Part shown: positions 39,998 through 49,099 of the stretch, one piece after another
Numbering within the stretch: the stretch's first letter is position 1
Layout: every line of letters starts with the position of its first letter
DNA from: Burkholderiales bacterium
Lineage (GTDB): Bacteria > Pseudomonadota > Gammaproteobacteria > Burkholderiales > SG8-41
Direction of reading: 5' to 3'
Assembly: GCA_020854035.1 (NCBI GenBank)
Contig: JADZGE010000055.1
Location: forward strand, 43,364-107,363
Length of the DNA: 64,000 bases
Translations under genes and position numbers: made by a program
The notes under the pieces: model-generated
Told to the model about the DNA's origin: nothing
The model's input: the letters and a program-made list of their open reading frames with translations, nothing else
Database searches by the model: none

Positions 39998-41512
39998 TCA
40001 GACCCCGGACCCCGCCTGCGGCACGAAGGCCGGCCCGAGGGGTTCCAGCCGCACGCCGGCGCGCAGGTGACGATACGGATACTTTCTCGCGTCGACGAGA
40101 TGATTGCCGGGCGCGATGGCAACGAGCACGCGCTCCGCGATGGGCTCGAAGTCCGCCCGGAAATGGCACGTGCTTTTCACGACGAGGATCTTCTGTCGCG
40201 CCGGTTCCAGGCCGAGGTGGCGGAAGATCTCCAGGTCGTAGGCCTGCATGCGCTTGCTCGCGACGACAATGCTCACGCCGCCGGTCACGAGCAGCGCGCT
40301 CGGCCCGAGATTCGCCTCGCGCCCGCCCACGCACGCGCCCTTGCACGTGAAGCGCCCGTCGCTAAGCCGCGCCACCCGGAACGTGCCGCGGAAGGGTTTC
40401 ACGCCGGGGACCGGCGCGGCGCCGCCGAGGGTGAGTGCGATCTCCGCGCCGACGCCCGCTTCGTGCGCCGCCGCGGCTGCCTTCGCATCGGCGAGCACGC
40501 AGAGCGCCGCCGCGTCGGCCTTCAGGCGCACCAGCGCCTCGAGCATGCCCGTCGTGTCGCCCGAGCCGCCGCACCCCGGGTTGTCCTGCGTATCGGCGAT
40601 GACGACCGGGCGCCCCGCGTGCCCGGCGATGCGCATCGCCTGCGTGACCGCATCGTCGGGCTCGAGCAACGGCTGCGCGAATCGCGCTTCCAGGCCCTCG
40701 ATGTATTCCGCGAGTCCGTCGGCCGCCGCGTCCACCGCCTGCTGCGAATAGCCATGGGCGACGACGCCCGGCCCGCAATCGTGAAGATCCGACGGCGGAA
40801 AGCCCGCGCCGTAGCAGAGATCGAGCACGTCGCCGCCTTCGCCGCGCGCCGAGCGCTCGACGATGAGTTTCGACGGCTCGACGAGCGTGCACTGGAAATT
40901 GAGCGGAATGAGAAACGGCGGCTTGCGAAACGCGCGCGCCGCGGGCCTGCCGCGCCGCAGGACCTCGGTGAGGATGCGTGCCGCGCGGCCGCCCGTCGCC
41001 GGCCGATCGACATGCGGGTACGTGTGGTAGATCGCCATGCCGTCGGTGCGCTCCGCCATCGCCGCGGTGAGGTTGGTGTGATAGTCGAGGCTGATCACGA
41101 CCGGTACGCGCTCGCCGACCGCGGCGCGCACGCGCCGCAGGATCTCCCCTTCGCCGTCGGGGAAGTCGACCGAGCACATCGCGCCGTGCAGATCGAGGTA
41201 GACGGCATCGACCGGCATGGCGACCGACAGCCGCCCGATCAGTTCGCCGAGGATGCGCTCGTACGCGTCGCCGGTCACGTAACCGCCCGCTCCGCCGCTC
41301 GCCCAGACCAGCGGCACGATATCGTGACGCCCCGCCATGTCCTCGAGAAAACCCGACATCGCGAAAGCGCGGCCCGGCAGATCACGGAGTATTCCTTCGC
41401 CTCGCGTGAGCGGCGGCCGGTCGCCGATCGTCGAGAACGCCTCGAAATCGGTGCGCGCGGGGATGAAGCAGTTCGTCTCGTGCTGAAAGCCGCCGGCGGC
41501 GATGCGCGCCAT
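39998..41512 (-). CDS. M81 family metallopeptidase (MlrC-like)
   Basis: A 504-residue protein of the MlrC family, named for the microcystin-degrading enzyme but widespread in bacteria that do not degrade microcystin. The N-terminus RIAAGGFQHETNCF carries the H-E-T-N zinc-binding segment, and DAVYLDLHGAM and VISLDYHTNLT supply further His/Asp candidates. There is no signal peptide. It starts 12 nt after the stop of a Bug gene on the same strand, and two more Bug genes and a CocE hydrolase lie upstream, so it may break down an amide or peptide-like compound captured by those receptors. Confidence 0.92.
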   Translation of the reverse strand: MARIAAGGFQHETNCFIPARTDFEAFSTIGDRPPLTRGEGILRDLPGRAFAMSGFLEDMAGRHDIVPLVWASGGAGGYVTGDAYERILGELIGRLSVAMPVDAVYLDLHGAMCSVDFPDGEGEILRRVRAAVGERVPVVISLDYHTNLTAAMAERTDGMAIYHTYPHVDRPATGGRAARILTEVLRRGRPAARAFRKPPFLIPLNFQCTLVEPSKLIVERSARGEGGDVLDLCYGAGFPPSDLHDCGPGVVAHGYSQQAVDAAADGLAEYIEGLEARFAQPLLEPDDAVTQAMRIAGHAGRPVVIADTQDNPGCGGSGDTTGMLEALVRLKADAAALCVLADAKAAAAAHEAGVGAEIALTLGGAAPVPGVKPFRGTFRVARLSDGRFTCKGACVGGREANLGPSALLVTGGVSIVVASKRMQAYDLEIFRHLGLEPARQKILVVKSTCHFRADFEPIAERVLVAIAPGNHLVDARKYPYRHLRAGVRLEPLGPAFVPQAGSGV

Positions 41513-41524
41513 CGCGATACCCTC

Positions 41525-42544
41525 TCATTCCGCCTTGATGCGAGCGTCACGGATGATCCTGTCGACTTTCTCGCCGTCCCTTCTCGCGATATCGAGGATC
41601 GCCTCGGGCGTCGTCGCGACCGCCTCCATGCCCGGCGCCGCCGCCCTGAACTTCTCCTTGAAGCCGGGCGCGCCGATCGCCCTCGCGATCGCGGTCGACA
41701 GCGTCTGCACGATGTCCCTCGGCGTGCCGGCGGGAGCGATGATCGCGTAGAAGCCGGTGAACTCCCACCCCGGGATTCCGGCGCTTTCCGCGACGGTCGG
41801 GATATCGGGCATCTCGACGAGGCGCTTTCCGCCGGTGACGGCGAGCCCGCGCAGGCGGCCGCTCTTCACCTGCGTGACCGCGCTGCCCGTGGTCGACGTG
41901 CCGAGCTCGATGCGGCCACCGAGGAGATCGACGTACATCGGCCCGGCGCCGCGGTACGGAACGTGCGCAATGTCGATGCGCGCCGCGGCCTTGAAGTATT
42001 CCATGGAAAGGTGCGGCGTGGCGCCCACCCCGGTCGAGCCGTAGGTGAGCTCGCCGGGGCGCCGGCGCGCGAGCGCGATCACGTCCTTGAGGCTCTTCAC
42101 GGGCAGCGACGGGTGGCCGGTGAAGGCCAGCATGAAAGTGGAGACTTCCGAAATCCACGCGTAGTCGCGCCAGGGATCGATCGTGACGCTCGGGCGCAGG
42201 GCGCGCACCGACGTGAGGCCCGACGCCGTCAGCATGATCGCGTAGCCGTCGGGCGGCGCCTTCGCGATGTACTCCCACGCCACCAGCCCGCCGGCGCCCG
42301 GGCGGTAGTCGATCACGACCTGCTGGCCCAGTATCGGCGCCAGCTGCGAGGTGAGCAGTCGCGCCTGGATGTCGTCGGCGCCACCGGGCGGCGATCGCAG
42401 GATCAGGCGCACGGTCTTGCCCGGGAACGTCTCCGCATGCGGGCTCGACGGCAAGCAGGAGAGCCCCATGCATATCGCGGCGCCGGCGAGGCACTCGCGC
42501 ACGGGGCGGCGGGCGGAAGCGGCGGTGGCGCCGGGTACGGTCAT
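41525..42544 (-). CDS. Bug/TctC-family periplasmic receptor
   Basis: A 339-residue receptor. The ATG at 42544 is supported by GAGGAG 8 nt upstream, although the frame is open to 42625. The n-region is long (about 20 residues, ARRPVREC before the hydrophobic core), and the leader ends near SSPHAE. A cysteine in CLAG might suggest a lipobox, but the context is poor. Loops: LRSPPGGADDIQAR, IDYRPGAGGLVA, HVPYRGAG. It is directly upstream of the M81 gene. Confidence 0.92.
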   Translation of the reverse strand: MTVPGATAASARRPVRECLAGAAICMGLSCLPSSPHAETFPGKTVRLILRSPPGGADDIQARLLTSQLAPILGQQVVIDYRPGAGGLVAWEYIAKAPPDGYAIMLTASGLTSVRALRPSVTIDPWRDYAWISEVSTFMLAFTGHPSLPVKSLKDVIALARRRPGELTYGSTGVGATPHLSMEYFKAAARIDIAHVPYRGAGPMYVDLLGGRIELGTSTTGSAVTQVKSGRLRGLAVTGGKRLVEMPDIPTVAESAGIPGWEFTGFYAIIAPAGTPRDIVQTLSTAIARAIGAPGFKEKFRAAAPGMEAVATTPEAILDIARRDGEKVDRIIRDARIKAE

Positions 42545-42621
42545 GATGTCATCTCCTCTTCTCTGCGCTCGAATGCGGGCGTGACGGGCGCCAAGCGCCC
42601 GGGCGGGAAGCGCGCCCCCGC

Positions 42622-43590
42622 TCAATCCGTCCTGATGCCCGCTGTCCGGATGATCTTCGCGAACGACGCCGTTTCCCTGCGGATGAATTCATCGAGGCCC
42701 TCGGGTGAGGTGGGGGAGGGAATGCCGCCCTCATCGGTCAGGCGCTTCCTCACGCCGGCGTCGGCGAGCGCATTGCGCACCGCGGCGTTGAGCGTCGCGA
42801 TGATATCCGCCGGCGTATGCGCGGGCGCCAGCATCGCGTACCACTGCGTGAGCTCGTAACCGGGGAAACCCGCCTCGACCATCGTCGGGACATCGGGATA
42901 GGCATCGAGCCGCGTCGTCGCCGTGACGGCAAGCGCCCTCAGTCTCCCGGCGCGGGTGAACGGCAGCGTCGTGACCGGGCTCGCGAAGCCGAGATCGACC
43001 TGCCCGGCGACCAGGTCGGTGGCGAAGAGCGCGGTACCGCGGTACGGAACGTGCACGATGTCGATGCCGGCCATCGACTTGAAGAGCTCGCCCGCGAGGT
43101 GGGGCGCGCCCGCGGTTCCGGCGGAAGCGAAGTTGAGCTTTCCCGGGCGCGCTTTCGCGAGCGCGACGAGCGCCTTGACGCTGCCGGCCGGCACGGATGG
43201 GTGAACGACCAGCACCCAGGCAATCTTCGCGCCGAGGCTCACGGGCGCGAAATCGCGCCGCGGGTCGTAGGGCAGCTTCTTCCCGAGCGCCGGCATGATC
43301 GCGAGCCCCGAAGAGGTGCCCCACAGGAGGGTATAGCCATCGGGCGCCGCGCGTGCGACGTAGTCGGTGCCGATGACGCCGGCGGCGCCGTCGCGGTTGA
43401 CGACGACGATCTGCTGCCGCAGTTCGTGCGCCATGCGCTGCGAGACGATGCGGCCGAAAGCGTCGGTCGCGGCGCCGGGCGGGAAAGGAATCACGAGCGT
43501 CACCGGCCGGCGCGGATACTGCTGGGCGTGGCTACTCGTGAAGGCGCAGCTCGCGGCGAGCAGCGCGGCCCCCCAGATCGCATGGCGCAT
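42622..43590 (-). CDS. Bug/TctC-family periplasmic receptor
   Basis: A 322-residue receptor with a standard signal peptide ending near TSSHAQ. Loops: IPFPPGAATDAFGR, where alanine replaces the second glycine; VNRDGAAGVIG; HVPYRGTA. It lies 22 nt after the CocE hydrolase stop and 77 nt before another Bug gene, in one minus-strand run. Tandem receptors of this type are usually paralogues with different ligands. Confidence 0.94.
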   Translation of the reverse strand: MRHAIWGAALLAASCAFTSSHAQQYPRRPVTLVIPFPPGAATDAFGRIVSQRMAHELRQQIVVVNRDGAAGVIGTDYVARAAPDGYTLLWGTSSGLAIMPALGKKLPYDPRRDFAPVSLGAKIAWVLVVHPSVPAGSVKALVALAKARPGKLNFASAGTAGAPHLAGELFKSMAGIDIVHVPYRGTALFATDLVAGQVDLGFASPVTTLPFTRAGRLRALAVTATTRLDAYPDVPTMVEAGFPGYELTQWYAMLAPAHTPADIIATLNAAVRNALADAGVRKRLTDEGGIPSPTSPEGLDEFIRRETASFAKIIRTAGIRTD

Positions 43591-43612
43591 CGTCGTCCCT
43601 CCTCGTCCCGGT

Positions 43613-45637
43613 CTAGTTGCCGCTACGCGGCACGCGTTCCTCGAAGTCGCGCTCGAACACGCGCCGGTCGCCTTCGTACGCTTCCAGCCTCGCGCGGACT
43701 AGGAAATGCCGCTTCGTGCACGAGACGTGCGTCCGGCTGTTGGTGCGTATGCGCCATCCGCCGCGCTCGAACTCCCAGGTCCACGTCACTTCGGCGGTGG
43801 CCGAGAGCGGGTCCTCCTCGATCACGCTGTAGCGCTCGGTCGAGCGCGCCTCGGCGACGAGATCGATGTCGTCGTAGCGGTTGCGCCCGCTCCGGTCCAG
43901 CACCTCGACGACGGTTTCACCCCTGCCGAGGTCGGTGCGTATCGTGCGATCGCGCCCGCCCGGCGTGAGCGCCGTCCGGGTGAAGGGCGGGGCGGACTCC
44001 GGCGCCGGGAATTTCGGCGGCGTGTCGTCGTGCCTCGCGCGCGGGCGCACCGGCAGCCACAGCGCGCTCCTCCCGGCGAAAAGCGTGAGCGTCACGGGCT
44101 CGGGCGAGGGCCAGATGAGCGGCCAGTAGGTGGTCGATACGGCGACGCGGATGCGATGGCCCCTGGCGAACGAGTAGGCGCTGTCGATGAGCGGGAAGCG
44201 TACCTTGTACTGGACCCCGGGCTCGAGCCGCCGGGGCCTGTCGGCGCCGTCGCGATGCGTGAGATTCATTACGCCGTACGTGACACGCGTCGATGCGCCG
44301 CCGGGCGCGAGGTCGCAGACGCGCACGCACACGAACGCCGCCGGCCGATCGACGGCGAGCGTGAGCATGACTTGCGTCGTTCCGAGTATTTCGAGGTCCT
44401 GCCCGAGGGGCGCGCTGTCGAAGCACAGGGACTGGCCGTCGTCCGTGCGCTGGTCTCCGGGCAGCTCGGGGCTTGCGCCGTGCTGAAACCACGGCATGAG
44501 CTCGCCGCACGCGAGGCCCAGGGTCTGAGGCGACTTCCACGCGAGCGCCCTTGCCCGGCCGCCGCGGCCCGCGAGCGTGCCGTCGGCGGCAAGGAAGAAG
44601 CGGCGTCGCCGGATGCGCGGCGAAGGCCACTCGTTCTCGGCCACCCAGCGCCCGGGCGACTCGGCAAGAAACGGTTTCGCGGGCACCGACCGCGGCATCC
44701 ATGCGATCAACTTCGGCTCGCGCATGATGCCGGTATCCCTGCCGCGCATCCAGCGATCGTACCACCGCAGCGCTTCCTGCAGCAGGCCGATCGCCGGCCC
44801 CGGCACGCCAAGGTGCCCGTAGCGGTGTCCCCACGGGCCGATGATGCCTTTCACGGGCGTGGACAGGTTCGCGAGCGTCTCGCCCACCGCGCCGACGTAC
44901 GCGCCGTCCGCCCAGCCGCTGAGTGCGTAGAAAGGCGCCTTGATGCGGCGGAAGTCGATCGCCCGCTCGCGCCAGTACCGGTCGTATGCCGGGTGTTTCA
45001 ACGCCGCGACGACCTGCGGCGTGTCGTGCTCGAGGCGCGCCATCCACATGTCGCGCCATTTCTCGCCGACGAGCTGCGGATCGGGCGGGCGCGACTTGTA
45101 GCCGAAGAGCTGGCTCGACCAGCGGATCGAACGCAGTAGCACGCATCCCCCGCGATAGACCTGGCTGTAGCGGTAGCGGTCGGGCGCGAAGGACTGCGCG
45201 ATCACGGCCTTCAGCTCCCGGGGCGCGCGGTTCGCCGTCTGTATGCCCTGAAAGCCGCCCCACGAAATGCCGAACATGCCCACCTGGCCGTCGCTCCAGG
45301 ACTGCCGCGCAATCCACTTCAGCACCTGCACCGTGTCCTCCGCCTCGTCCCCGATCGCGAACACTCCCTGGATTCCGCCCGAATCGCCCGACCCGCGCAT
45401 GTCCACACGCATCGCCGCGTAGCCGTGGCCGGCGAAATAGCGGTGATGCATGGCGTCGCGCGGCGCGTAGATGTCGCGCTTGCGGTAGGGTATGACTTCG
45501 ACGATGGCCGGGACGCGCTGCGTCCGCGCGATGTCCGGCAGCCACAGCTTGGCGGCGAGCGTCACGCCGTCCGGCATGGGAATCCAGCAGTCCTCGGTCT
45601 CCGTGTATCGATGCGGGAGGCGGGTGACGGTTTTCAA
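43613..45637 (-). CDS. CocE/NonD family hydrolase (S15-like)
   Basis: A 674-residue serine hydrolase of the cocaine esterase / X-Pro dipeptidyl peptidase group. The nucleophile is S125 in MFGISWGGFQG, and the N-terminal segment WIPMPDGVTLAAKLWLP, the RVDMRGSGDSGG block and the C-terminal jelly-roll part (residues about 400-670) follow in the family order. No signal peptide is seen. Such enzymes hydrolyse esters, beta-lactam side chains or amino-acid esters. The two Bug genes and the M81 gene downstream suggest a shared pathway for a bulky ester or amide. Confidence 0.93.
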   Translation of the reverse strand: MKTVTRLPHRYTETEDCWIPMPDGVTLAAKLWLPDIARTQRVPAIVEVIPYRKRDIYAPRDAMHHRYFAGHGYAAMRVDMRGSGDSGGIQGVFAIGDEAEDTVQVLKWIARQSWSDGQVGMFGISWGGFQGIQTANRAPRELKAVIAQSFAPDRYRYSQVYRGGCVLLRSIRWSSQLFGYKSRPPDPQLVGEKWRDMWMARLEHDTPQVVAALKHPAYDRYWRERAIDFRRIKAPFYALSGWADGAYVGAVGETLANLSTPVKGIIGPWGHRYGHLGVPGPAIGLLQEALRWYDRWMRGRDTGIMREPKLIAWMPRSVPAKPFLAESPGRWVAENEWPSPRIRRRRFFLAADGTLAGRGGRARALAWKSPQTLGLACGELMPWFQHGASPELPGDQRTDDGQSLCFDSAPLGQDLEILGTTQVMLTLAVDRPAAFVCVRVCDLAPGGASTRVTYGVMNLTHRDGADRPRRLEPGVQYKVRFPLIDSAYSFARGHRIRVAVSTTYWPLIWPSPEPVTLTLFAGRSALWLPVRPRARHDDTPPKFPAPESAPPFTRTALTPGGRDRTIRTDLGRGETVVEVLDRSGRNRYDDIDLVAEARSTERYSVIEEDPLSATAEVTWTWEFERGGWRIRTNSRTHVSCTKRHFLVRARLEAYEGDRRVFERDFEERVPRSGN

Positions 45638-45950
45638 TGCGGATCTCCCCGTTCCGGTTGCGGCGGGATGCGCTCGAATTCAATGCGTGCAATCGCCCAG
45701 AGCACCCGGCTTGACATGCTGCATCATGCCTTCGCGTCGGTGCAAGAGGATTTCTCACGGAGCGCGATGGCCGGGGAGGTGTCCTGATCCCACGATCCCC
45801 GGGCAACGATACGCCGGGCAAGCGCCGGCGCGGGGCGCCGGGGCGGAGTTCCCGGACGCGGTCGTATTGAGGCAGTTTGGAGGCCGGCGAGGTGACCGGA
45901 GCGCGACGGGTTGGTGGCATGAGCCTGCCGACTGGAAGTGGCCACCCGCG
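45638..45950. other. Non-coding interval of about 310 bp
   Basis: The stretch separates the stop of one minus-strand Bug gene from the start of the CocE hydrolase gene. It probably contains the promoter of the CocE operon. I see no convincing gene, hairpin or repeat in it; the open frames here are typical of random GC-rich sequence. Confidence 0.4.
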
Positions 45951-46985
45951 CTACCCCGTCGTTCTGAGCTTGAGGCCGGTGCGTTGCAGCAGGTCACGCC
46001 ACTTCTGCATTTCGGAACGGATCAGGCTCGCGAACTCCTCGGACGTGCTGCCGACCGGTTCGACGCCCCGGTTGACGAGGAAGGCCCGCGTGTCGGGCTG
46101 GTGCATGATGCGCTGGACTTCCGCGCCGATGCGGGCCACGATCCCGGGCGGCGTCCGGGCGGGCGCGAGGATGCCGGTCCAGGTCATCATGTCGAACTTC
46201 GGCACGCCGGCCTCGATCACGGTCGGGATGTCCGGCGCATTGACGGAGCGCCGCGTGCCGGTGACCGCGAGCGCCTTGATTCGCCCTGCCTTCACATGGG
46301 GGAGACCGGCGAGGACCGGTCCGAAGCCCACCTGCACCTGGCCGCTGATGAGGTCGGTGAGCGCCGGGCCGCTGCCCTTGTACGGCACGTGTACCATCTT
46401 GACGCCGGCGAGCAGGTTGAACAGTTCGCCCGTGAGGTGCGGCGTGGTGCCGAAACCACTGGAGGCGTAATTGATCGTGCCGGGCCTCGCCTTGGCGAGC
46501 GCGATCAATTCCTTCACCGTTCCCGCCGGCAGCGACATGGTCGCGGAAAAGAGCTGGTTCGCCATGATGAGGACCGAGATCGGGGCGAAGCTCTTCAGCG
46601 GGTCGTACGACGGCTTGCGCTCGAGCAGCGGCGCGATGGTCAGCATGCCGGGCGTCGCCATCGACAGCGTGTAGCCGTCCGGCGCGGCGTTCGCGAACAC
46701 TTCGAGCGCGAGCACGCCACCGGCACCCGGGCGGTTGTCCATGACCATCGACTGTCCCCAGGATTCGGCGAGTTTTTGCCCGACCATGCGGGCCATGCTG
46801 TCGGAGGCGCCCCCGGCGGGAAAGCCGACGATGATCCGCACCGGCTTCACCGGGTAGGCGGAGGTGCCGGTGGTTTGCGTCGAGCCGGTGCCCGGCGCGA
46901 CCAGGAACGCGAGCGCCGCGCCGATGGCCGGAAGCATGGAGTCATGTCTTGACATGACGGTCAGGGTCGGCACACCAGCGCTCAT
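45951..46985 (-). CDS. Bug/TctC-family periplasmic receptor, overlapped with the transposase gene
   Basis: A receptor of 344 residues from the ATG at 46985, or 334 from the ATG at 46955. The first ATG forms an ATGA overlap with the transposase stop and has AAAGGTGG upstream; the second lacks a ribosome site but starts a better-shaped signal peptide (SRHDSMLPAIGAALAFLVAPG). Loops: VGFPAGGASDSMAR, MDNRPGAGGVLA and HVPYKGSG. The repeat palindrome at 46941-46960 overlaps the second ATG, so the element seems to have inserted at, or supplied, the 5' end of this gene. Confidence 0.9.
   Translation of the reverse strand: MSAGVPTLTVMSRHDSMLPAIGAALAFLVAPGTGSTQTTGTSAYPVKPVRIIVGFPAGGASDSMARMVGQKLAESWGQSMVMDNRPGAGGVLALEVFANAAPDGYTLSMATPGMLTIAPLLERKPSYDPLKSFAPISVLIMANQLFSATMSLPAGTVKELIALAKARPGTINYASSGFGTTPHLTGELFNLLAGVKMVHVPYKGSGPALTDLISGQVQVGFGPVLAGLPHVKAGRIKALAVTGTRRSVNAPDIPTVIEAGVPKFDMMTWTGILAPARTPPGIVARIGAEVQRIMHQPDTRAFLVNRGVEPVGSTSEEFASLIRSEMQKWRDLLQRTGLKLRTTG
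46941..46960 (-). repeat. REP-like palindrome, inverted copy
   Basis: On the minus strand it reads CCGTCATGTCAAGACATGAC, matching 19 of 20 bases of the plus-strand repeats at 47858-47954. Eighteen bases of it (46941-46958) form an 8-bp perfect inverted repeat around two central bases. Together with the copies on the other side it brackets the transposase gene in opposite orientation, and it overlaps the first codons of the Bug gene. Confidence 0.7.
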
Positions 46986-47833
46986 CGGCCACCTTTCAGG
47001 ATCCTGCTCACCGTCGAATAGTGTACGTCGGCGGCCCGCGCCACCGCCGCAGCGGTATAGCCATGGCGCAGGCAGGCGTCGCGGATAGCGGCGTCTCGCG
47101 TCGGCTTCACGCGGCACACCGCTGCCGGGAAGAGCTTCGAGAGTCGAGGCCGGTCGGCCTGCCGTTGTGCCCGCGGAATCTCCTTCAACGCCCGCTTCTG
47201 CAAGAGCAGCGGGTGCATGCGCTCGCCAAACGCCTCCGATCCCAGCAACACCTGTCCCCGCAGCTCGCTCCACGGTGAAGGCAGGTCCTTCCCCTCGGAG
47301 ACGAACTTCGCATAGCGTTGCTGCGCGAGCGTCCGTGTCTTCGCGAATTGCGACAATATCCAGTCCGTGCTGAGCCATGACGGGCGCGGGGCGCGGCCCG
47401 CCGTGGCGAGGTAGCTGCTCCAGCGATAGCGCCCGGGATGGCTGACCCGGCGCGCGCGCACCGGGTTGAGCACGATGTAGCGGGCGAGCTCCAGCAGGTA
47501 TGATTCTCTTTCGACCACGATTGCCTTGAAGCGCCCCTGAAATACGTGCCCGACCCGCCCGTGGCGGCGGTTGAAGCGCTGGGTATACACGCCGTTGATT
47601 TGGCGCATGCCGCGCGAGAGGTTCGCCTCGGGCGTCTCGATGAGCAGATGGTAATGGTTGTCCATCAGGCACATCGCGTGCATCAGCCAGCCCGCGCGTT
47701 CGATCACTTCGCCGAGCACCGACAGAAACGACTCCCGGTCCGCGTCATCACGAAAGATCGCCTCGCGCGCGTTGCCGCGCCCCGTCACGTGGTAAATCGC
47801 TCCGGCAAACTCCACTCGCAGGGGGCGCGCCAT
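46982..47833 (-). CDS. REP-associated tyrosine transposase (RAYT, Y1 family)
   Basis: A 283-residue single-strand DNA transposase of the kind that mobilises REP palindromes. The HUH motif is H60-Y61-H62 in MDNHYHLLIETP, and the catalytic tyrosine is Y112 or Y119 in ESYLLELARYIVLNP. The start MARPLRVEF is the usual RAYT N-terminus, so the ATG at 47833 is preferred over 47851. The last 20 residues (AAAVARAADVHYSTVSRILKGG) form a helix-turn-helix. The gene is intact and lies between inverted copies of its probable target palindrome. No mobile-element ends of classical IS type are visible. Confidence 0.93.
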   Translation of the reverse strand: MARPLRVEFAGAIYHVTGRGNAREAIFRDDADRESFLSVLGEVIERAGWLMHAMCLMDNHYHLLIETPEANLSRGMRQINGVYTQRFNRRHGRVGHVFQGRFKAIVVERESYLLELARYIVLNPVRARRVSHPGRYRWSSYLATAGRAPRPSWLSTDWILSQFAKTRTLAQQRYAKFVSEGKDLPSPWSELRGQVLLGSEAFGERMHPLLLQKRALKEIPRAQRQADRPRLSKLFPAAVCRVKPTRDAAIRDACLRHGYTAAAVARAADVHYSTVSRILKGGR

Positions 47834-47857
47834 GCGCGGACAGTACTGCACCGGAAA

Positions 47858-47954
47858 CCGTCATGTCAAGACCTGACCCCGATGGCTTGACCGTCATGTC
47901 AAGACCTGACCCCGATGGCTTGAGTCATGTCAAGACCTGACCCCGATGGCTTGA
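47858..47954 (+). repeat. Three tandem REP-like repeats
   Basis: Units at 47858-47890 (33 nt), 47891-47923 (33 nt, identical) and 47924-47954 (31 nt) share the core GTCATGTCAAGACCTGACC followed by CCGATGGCTTGA. Two partial tails (CCCCGATGG, CCCGATGG) follow to about 47971. No spacers separate the units. The array sits just upstream of the RAYT start, as expected for its substrate, and it lies between the divergently oriented RAYT and Bug genes. Confidence 0.85.
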
Positions 47955-48124
47955 CCCCGATGGCCCGATGGCCGGGATTGAGCGGGAGGCGCGGCAGTGC
48001 TACGCTCAATCATTCCGGGCGCCTGACGGATTCTTCCGGCGCGGGACGCGACGCGCAGCCGGTGCGCGGCCCGGGATGCTTCGTTGACAATGTCGCCCGA
48101 GGAACGGACATAAGTTCATCGACA

Positions 48125-49099
48125 ATGCTGCGGGCCCTGCTTGCGCTCGGCGCGGCACTGGTTTCCACCCAGCCGGGCGAGGCGCAGGACAAGTGGCCCA
48201 TGAAGCCGGTTCGCATCGTCGTGCCCTACCCCGCGGGTGGTGGCAACGACGCGGTGCAGCGCCAGGTCGCGCAGGGCCTGATCGAGCGTACGGGGCGCCC
48301 GGTCGTTGTCGACAACCGCCCCGGCGCCGCCGGACTGATCGGCACCGAGTACGTCTCGCGGCAGGCGGCCGACGGCTATACGCTCCTGAGCGGCAATGCG
48401 AGCACGCACGGCATCGCGCCGAGCTTCTACGCCAAACTGGGCTACGACCCGGTGAAGGACTTCACGCCGCTCACGCTGGTTTACGACTCCCAAGCGGTGC
48501 TGGTGGTGCATCCCACCGTTCCCGCAACGACGCTCCCCGCGTTCATCCGCCTGGTCAGGCGCCATCCCGGCACGCTGAATTACGCTTCCTACGGCAACGG
48601 CGCCTGGAACCACCTCGCCGTCGAGTTGTTGAGCAGCAGGGAGCGGCTGGTGATGACCCACATCCCGTACAAGGGCAACAGCCCCGCCATGATCGATCTC
48701 CTGAGCGGTCAGGTGGGCGTCCTGTTCGACAACGTCATCAATCCGCACCCGCACGTCAGGAGCGGCAGGCTGCGCGCGCTCGCCGTATCGTCGAGCCGCC
48801 GCTCGCCGCTCTTCCCCGACACGCCGACGTTTACCGAGCTCGGCTACACCGGCTTCGAATCCATGAGCTGGATCGGTCTCTTCGCGCCTGCCAACATGCC
48901 GGCCCCGCTGGTGCAGCAGGTGAGCGGCGAGTTGATCGCGGTGCTGCGCACCGCGCGCATGGCCGCCTTTCTCCGGGCGCAGGGCGGCCAGGTGGTGGCC
49001 TCGTCGCCCGAGGAACTCGGCGAGCTGGTGCGCAACGACATCGTCAAGTGGCGCAAGGCGATCGAGGCAGCCCGCCTGCAGCCCGCGCAGGCACGCTGA
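48125..49099 (+). CDS. Bug/TctC-family periplasmic receptor
   Basis: A 324-residue receptor. The ATG at 48125 gives a short signal peptide ending in GEAQ, though no ribosome site is evident. Loops: VPYPAGGGNDAVQR, VDNRPGAAGLIG and HIPYKGNS, and the segment SLMVLF-like VLFDNVINPHPHVRSGR. Its stop overlaps the next gene's start by one base (TGATG), so receptor and decarboxylase-like enzyme are translated together. Confidence 0.93.
   Translation: MLRALLALGAALVSTQPGEAQDKWPMKPVRIVVPYPAGGGNDAVQRQVAQGLIERTGRPVVVDNRPGAAGLIGTEYVSRQAADGYTLLSGNASTHGIAPSFYAKLGYDPVKDFTPLTLVYDSQAVLVVHPTVPATTLPAFIRLVRRHPGTLNYASYGNGAWNHLAVELLSSRERLVMTHIPYKGNSPAMIDLLSGQVGVLFDNVINPHPHVRSGRLRALAVSSSRRSPLFPDTPTFTELGYTGFESMSWIGLFAPANMPAPLVQQVSGELIAVLRTARMAAFLRAQGGQVVASSPEELGELVRNDIVKWRKAIEAARLQPAQAR

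Noticed and set aside
47858..47954. CRISPR-like array
   Set aside because: Three identical units follow each other without spacers and there are no cas genes; the RAYT neighbour explains them.
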